DNA of 64,000 bases from Leishmania mexicana MHOM/GT/2001/U1103. Lineage: Eukaryota > Euglenozoa > Kinetoplastea > Trypanosomatida > Trypanosomatidae. Each line of letters begins with the position of its first letter. Position 1 is the first letter of the stretch. Of the stretch, positions 62,836 through 64,000 are shown piece after piece. Both the position numbers and the translations under genes were made by a program. The DNA lies in the NCBI RefSeq assembly GCF_000234665.1, contig NC_018337.1:248001-312000 (forward strand). The letters run 5' to 3'. The notes beneath the pieces were generated by a model. It worked only from the letters and a program-made list of their open reading frames with translations. It searched no databases and was not told the origin of the DNA.

Positions 62836-64000
62836 ATGCTGTGCGCTCGCACCCGGCTTCTTTTCATGCGTCCCGAAACCGCTGCTGCAGAGCTGCGACG
62901 GCTTCTCCCACTGTTGTCGTTCACTGGTAGAAGAACCGGTGCAGCCACGCATTCAGTGGCGTCGCTGATCGTGTCTACAGCGTACTCGGCTACAGCAGCA
63001 CGGTCGGTGACGAACCACTCACGCGACTGCCCTGTCCTCTCGAAGAAACTGCCGTTGTCGCTCATTGGGAAAGAATCCAGTTTTTCGGCGCGACCGTGTC
63101 TGAACTGCGTGCGCGAGCGAGTGCACTACGTTTCTTCGGTGTCTTTCTGTGATTATTTCGAGAAGAAGTGTGCAGAAGCGCAACACCACCGGAACACGAC
63201 ATCCAGCAACAGCGTCGTTGGTACTGCGGCACTTCCAAAGCTCTTGCTGGAGGCGATCGAACGCAGCTACGGCTCTGTCAATGCGTTCAAGGATAGCGTG
63301 GCGCTTCATTCAACAGGCGCCATGAGCCCTGGGCGGCTGTGGATCGTGTACACCCCTCCTATCAGCGGTAGCGAACATGGAGCTGTGAGCCTGGTAAACC
63401 TTCCAGCTTGCAAGGTTCCCCTGGTACACGGTCTCTGGCCGCTTGCTGTGATTAACATGACAGAGAAGCGTTTGTGTGAACAGATTGCGTGCTGCTCTGG
63501 AAAAGGTGGCGACGCCGTCGATGCTGATAACGCTCCTGCATGGTCCCATGGGGCTCGTACGCCTAAGACACTAGGTGCGCTTGTACCCACAGCGGAGGGA
63601 AATCATCGAGCAGGGAGCATGGCGCAAGTAAAGCTCTCTTCCATTCAATCCGCCATCGCAGAGGATGCACTATGCGGAATGAACTGGAAATTTGTTGAAG
63701 CGCAGCTCACGTCTGCGTTGGCGTACTACAGCTCCAAGGAGCGCACACAAACACAGCGCGAGCATCGAAAAGAAAAAGAGCATGTGGCGGCAGTGCGGGC
63801 TATGGGCCAGCTGAAAGACAGCGGTGCAGTGATTCATGCGACGGACTCGGTGACAATCACATCTTCGAACTCGTTTGTTGCATCGCCGGCAAGCAAACCG
63901 AACCTTTCACCTGGCGCGGATGTGACGTCATCTTCGCCAGCAAAGGCAGATATCAACGCGGTAGGAGAAGCCAGTACTCAAACAGCTGCAGTGGCGGCCC
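62836..64000 (+). CDS. Superoxide-dismutase-like protein lacking metal ligands (mitoribosomal mS42/mS43 type), 3' end outside window
   Basis: The frame is open from ATG 62836 to the window edge (388 codons). The Fe/Mn-SOD C-terminal fold is traceable: L-P-K-L-L-L-E-A-I-E-R-S-Y-G-S near residue 135 (SOD: helix ending F-G-S), G-R-L-W-I-V-Y (SOD: G-W-x-W-L), V-P-L-V-H-G-L-W-P-L-A-V at 194-205 (SOD: P-L-L-x-x-D-x-W-E-H-A-Y) and N-W-K-F-V-E at 283-288 (SOD: N-W-x-x-V). The Asp and His metal ligands of the D-x-W-E-H motif are Gly199 and Leu203 here, so no catalysis is expected. Between the two motifs is an insert of about 75 residues. SOD-derived subunits mS42/mS43 are known in mitochondrial ribosomes, including those of trypanosomes, and the basic N-terminus fits mitochondrial import. 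The C-terminus after residue 300 is charged then Ser/Ala-rich. Which of the two paralogues it is cannot be told. Confidence 0.7.
   Translation, partial: MLCARTRLLFMRPETAAAELRRLLPLLSFTGRRTGAATHSVASLIVSTAYSATAARSVTNHSRDCPVLSKKLPLSLIGKESSFSARPCLNCVRERVHYVSSVSFCDYFEKKCAEAQHHRNTTSSNSVVGTAALPKLLLEAIERSYGSVNAFKDSVALHSTGAMSPGRLWIVYTPPISGSEHGAVSLVNLPACKVPLVHGLWPLAVINMTEKRLCEQIACCSGKGGDAVDADNAPAWSHGARTPKTLGALVPTAEGNHRAGSMAQVKLSSIQSAIAEDALCGMNWKFVEAQLTSALAYYSSKERTQTQREHRKEKEHVAAVRAMGQLKDSGAVIHATDSVTITSSNSFVASPASKPNLSPGADVTSSSPAKADINAVGEASTQTAAVAA

Noticed and set aside
1..64000. CRISPR arrays, bacterial insertion sequences, riboswitches, Shine-Dalgarno sites
   Set aside because: None seen; the organism is a trypanosomatid and tandem arrays present are coding coiled-coil repeats or microsatellites.

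Overview
The window looks like nuclear DNA of a trypanosomatid, most likely Leishmania or a close relative. Genes are long, intronless and head-to-tail on one strand for tens of kilobases. Left-hand intergenic DNA is full of polypyrimidine tracts followed by AG (trans-splice acceptor pattern) and CT/TG/TA microsatellites. Bacterial signals are absent, and one SIDER-like degenerate retroposon is present. Species cannot be fixed from the sequence alone.

Layout. (1) 1-38.6 kb, plus strand, GC-rich: 3' end of a nitronate monooxygenase-like gene; about 7 kb with little convincing coding apart from a possibly frameshifted gene (3198-4110); a 2400-residue proline-rich coiled-coil protein; a 1000-residue coiled-coil protein; a leucine-rich-repeat protein; the proteasome lid deubiquitinase RPN11; a large conserved-type hypothetical; a giant ABCC-like ABC transporter. 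(2) About 38.88-42.98 kb: a block with homopolymer runs, A/C-rich on the left and G/T-rich on the right, with no credible gene; it looks like unpolished or hairpin-derived sequence rather than biology. (3) 43.0-54.6 kb, minus strand: a small zinc-ribbon protein and two tandem giant coiled-coil repeat proteins sharing an almost identical N-terminal region that resembles the dynein microtubule-binding stalk; they are candidates for FAZ1-type cytoskeletal proteins. The first of the pair is interrupted at its 5' end by a 100-N gap. (4) 54.6-58.0 kb: an AT-richer divergent strand-switch region. (5) 58.0-64.0 kb, plus strand, compact and AT-richer: a C9orf85/DUF2039-type zinc protein, a TMEM216-like transition-zone membrane protein, an 815-residue helical protein with a possible mitochondrial presequence, and the 5' part of a superoxide-dismutase-like protein lacking recognisable metal ligands (mitoribosomal mS42/mS43 type).

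Genes that plausibly share a cell-biological theme are cytoskeletal or flagellar (the two repeat giants, TMEM216-like, the plus-strand coiled-coil proteins) and mitochondrial (SOD-like, perhaps the 815-residue protein). No operon-type pathway is visible, as expected where polycistronic units are not functional groupings.

For several genes the longest reading frame starts inside the polypyrimidine leader. I moved the start to the first in-frame ATG after a plausible splice acceptor, and say so in each entry.
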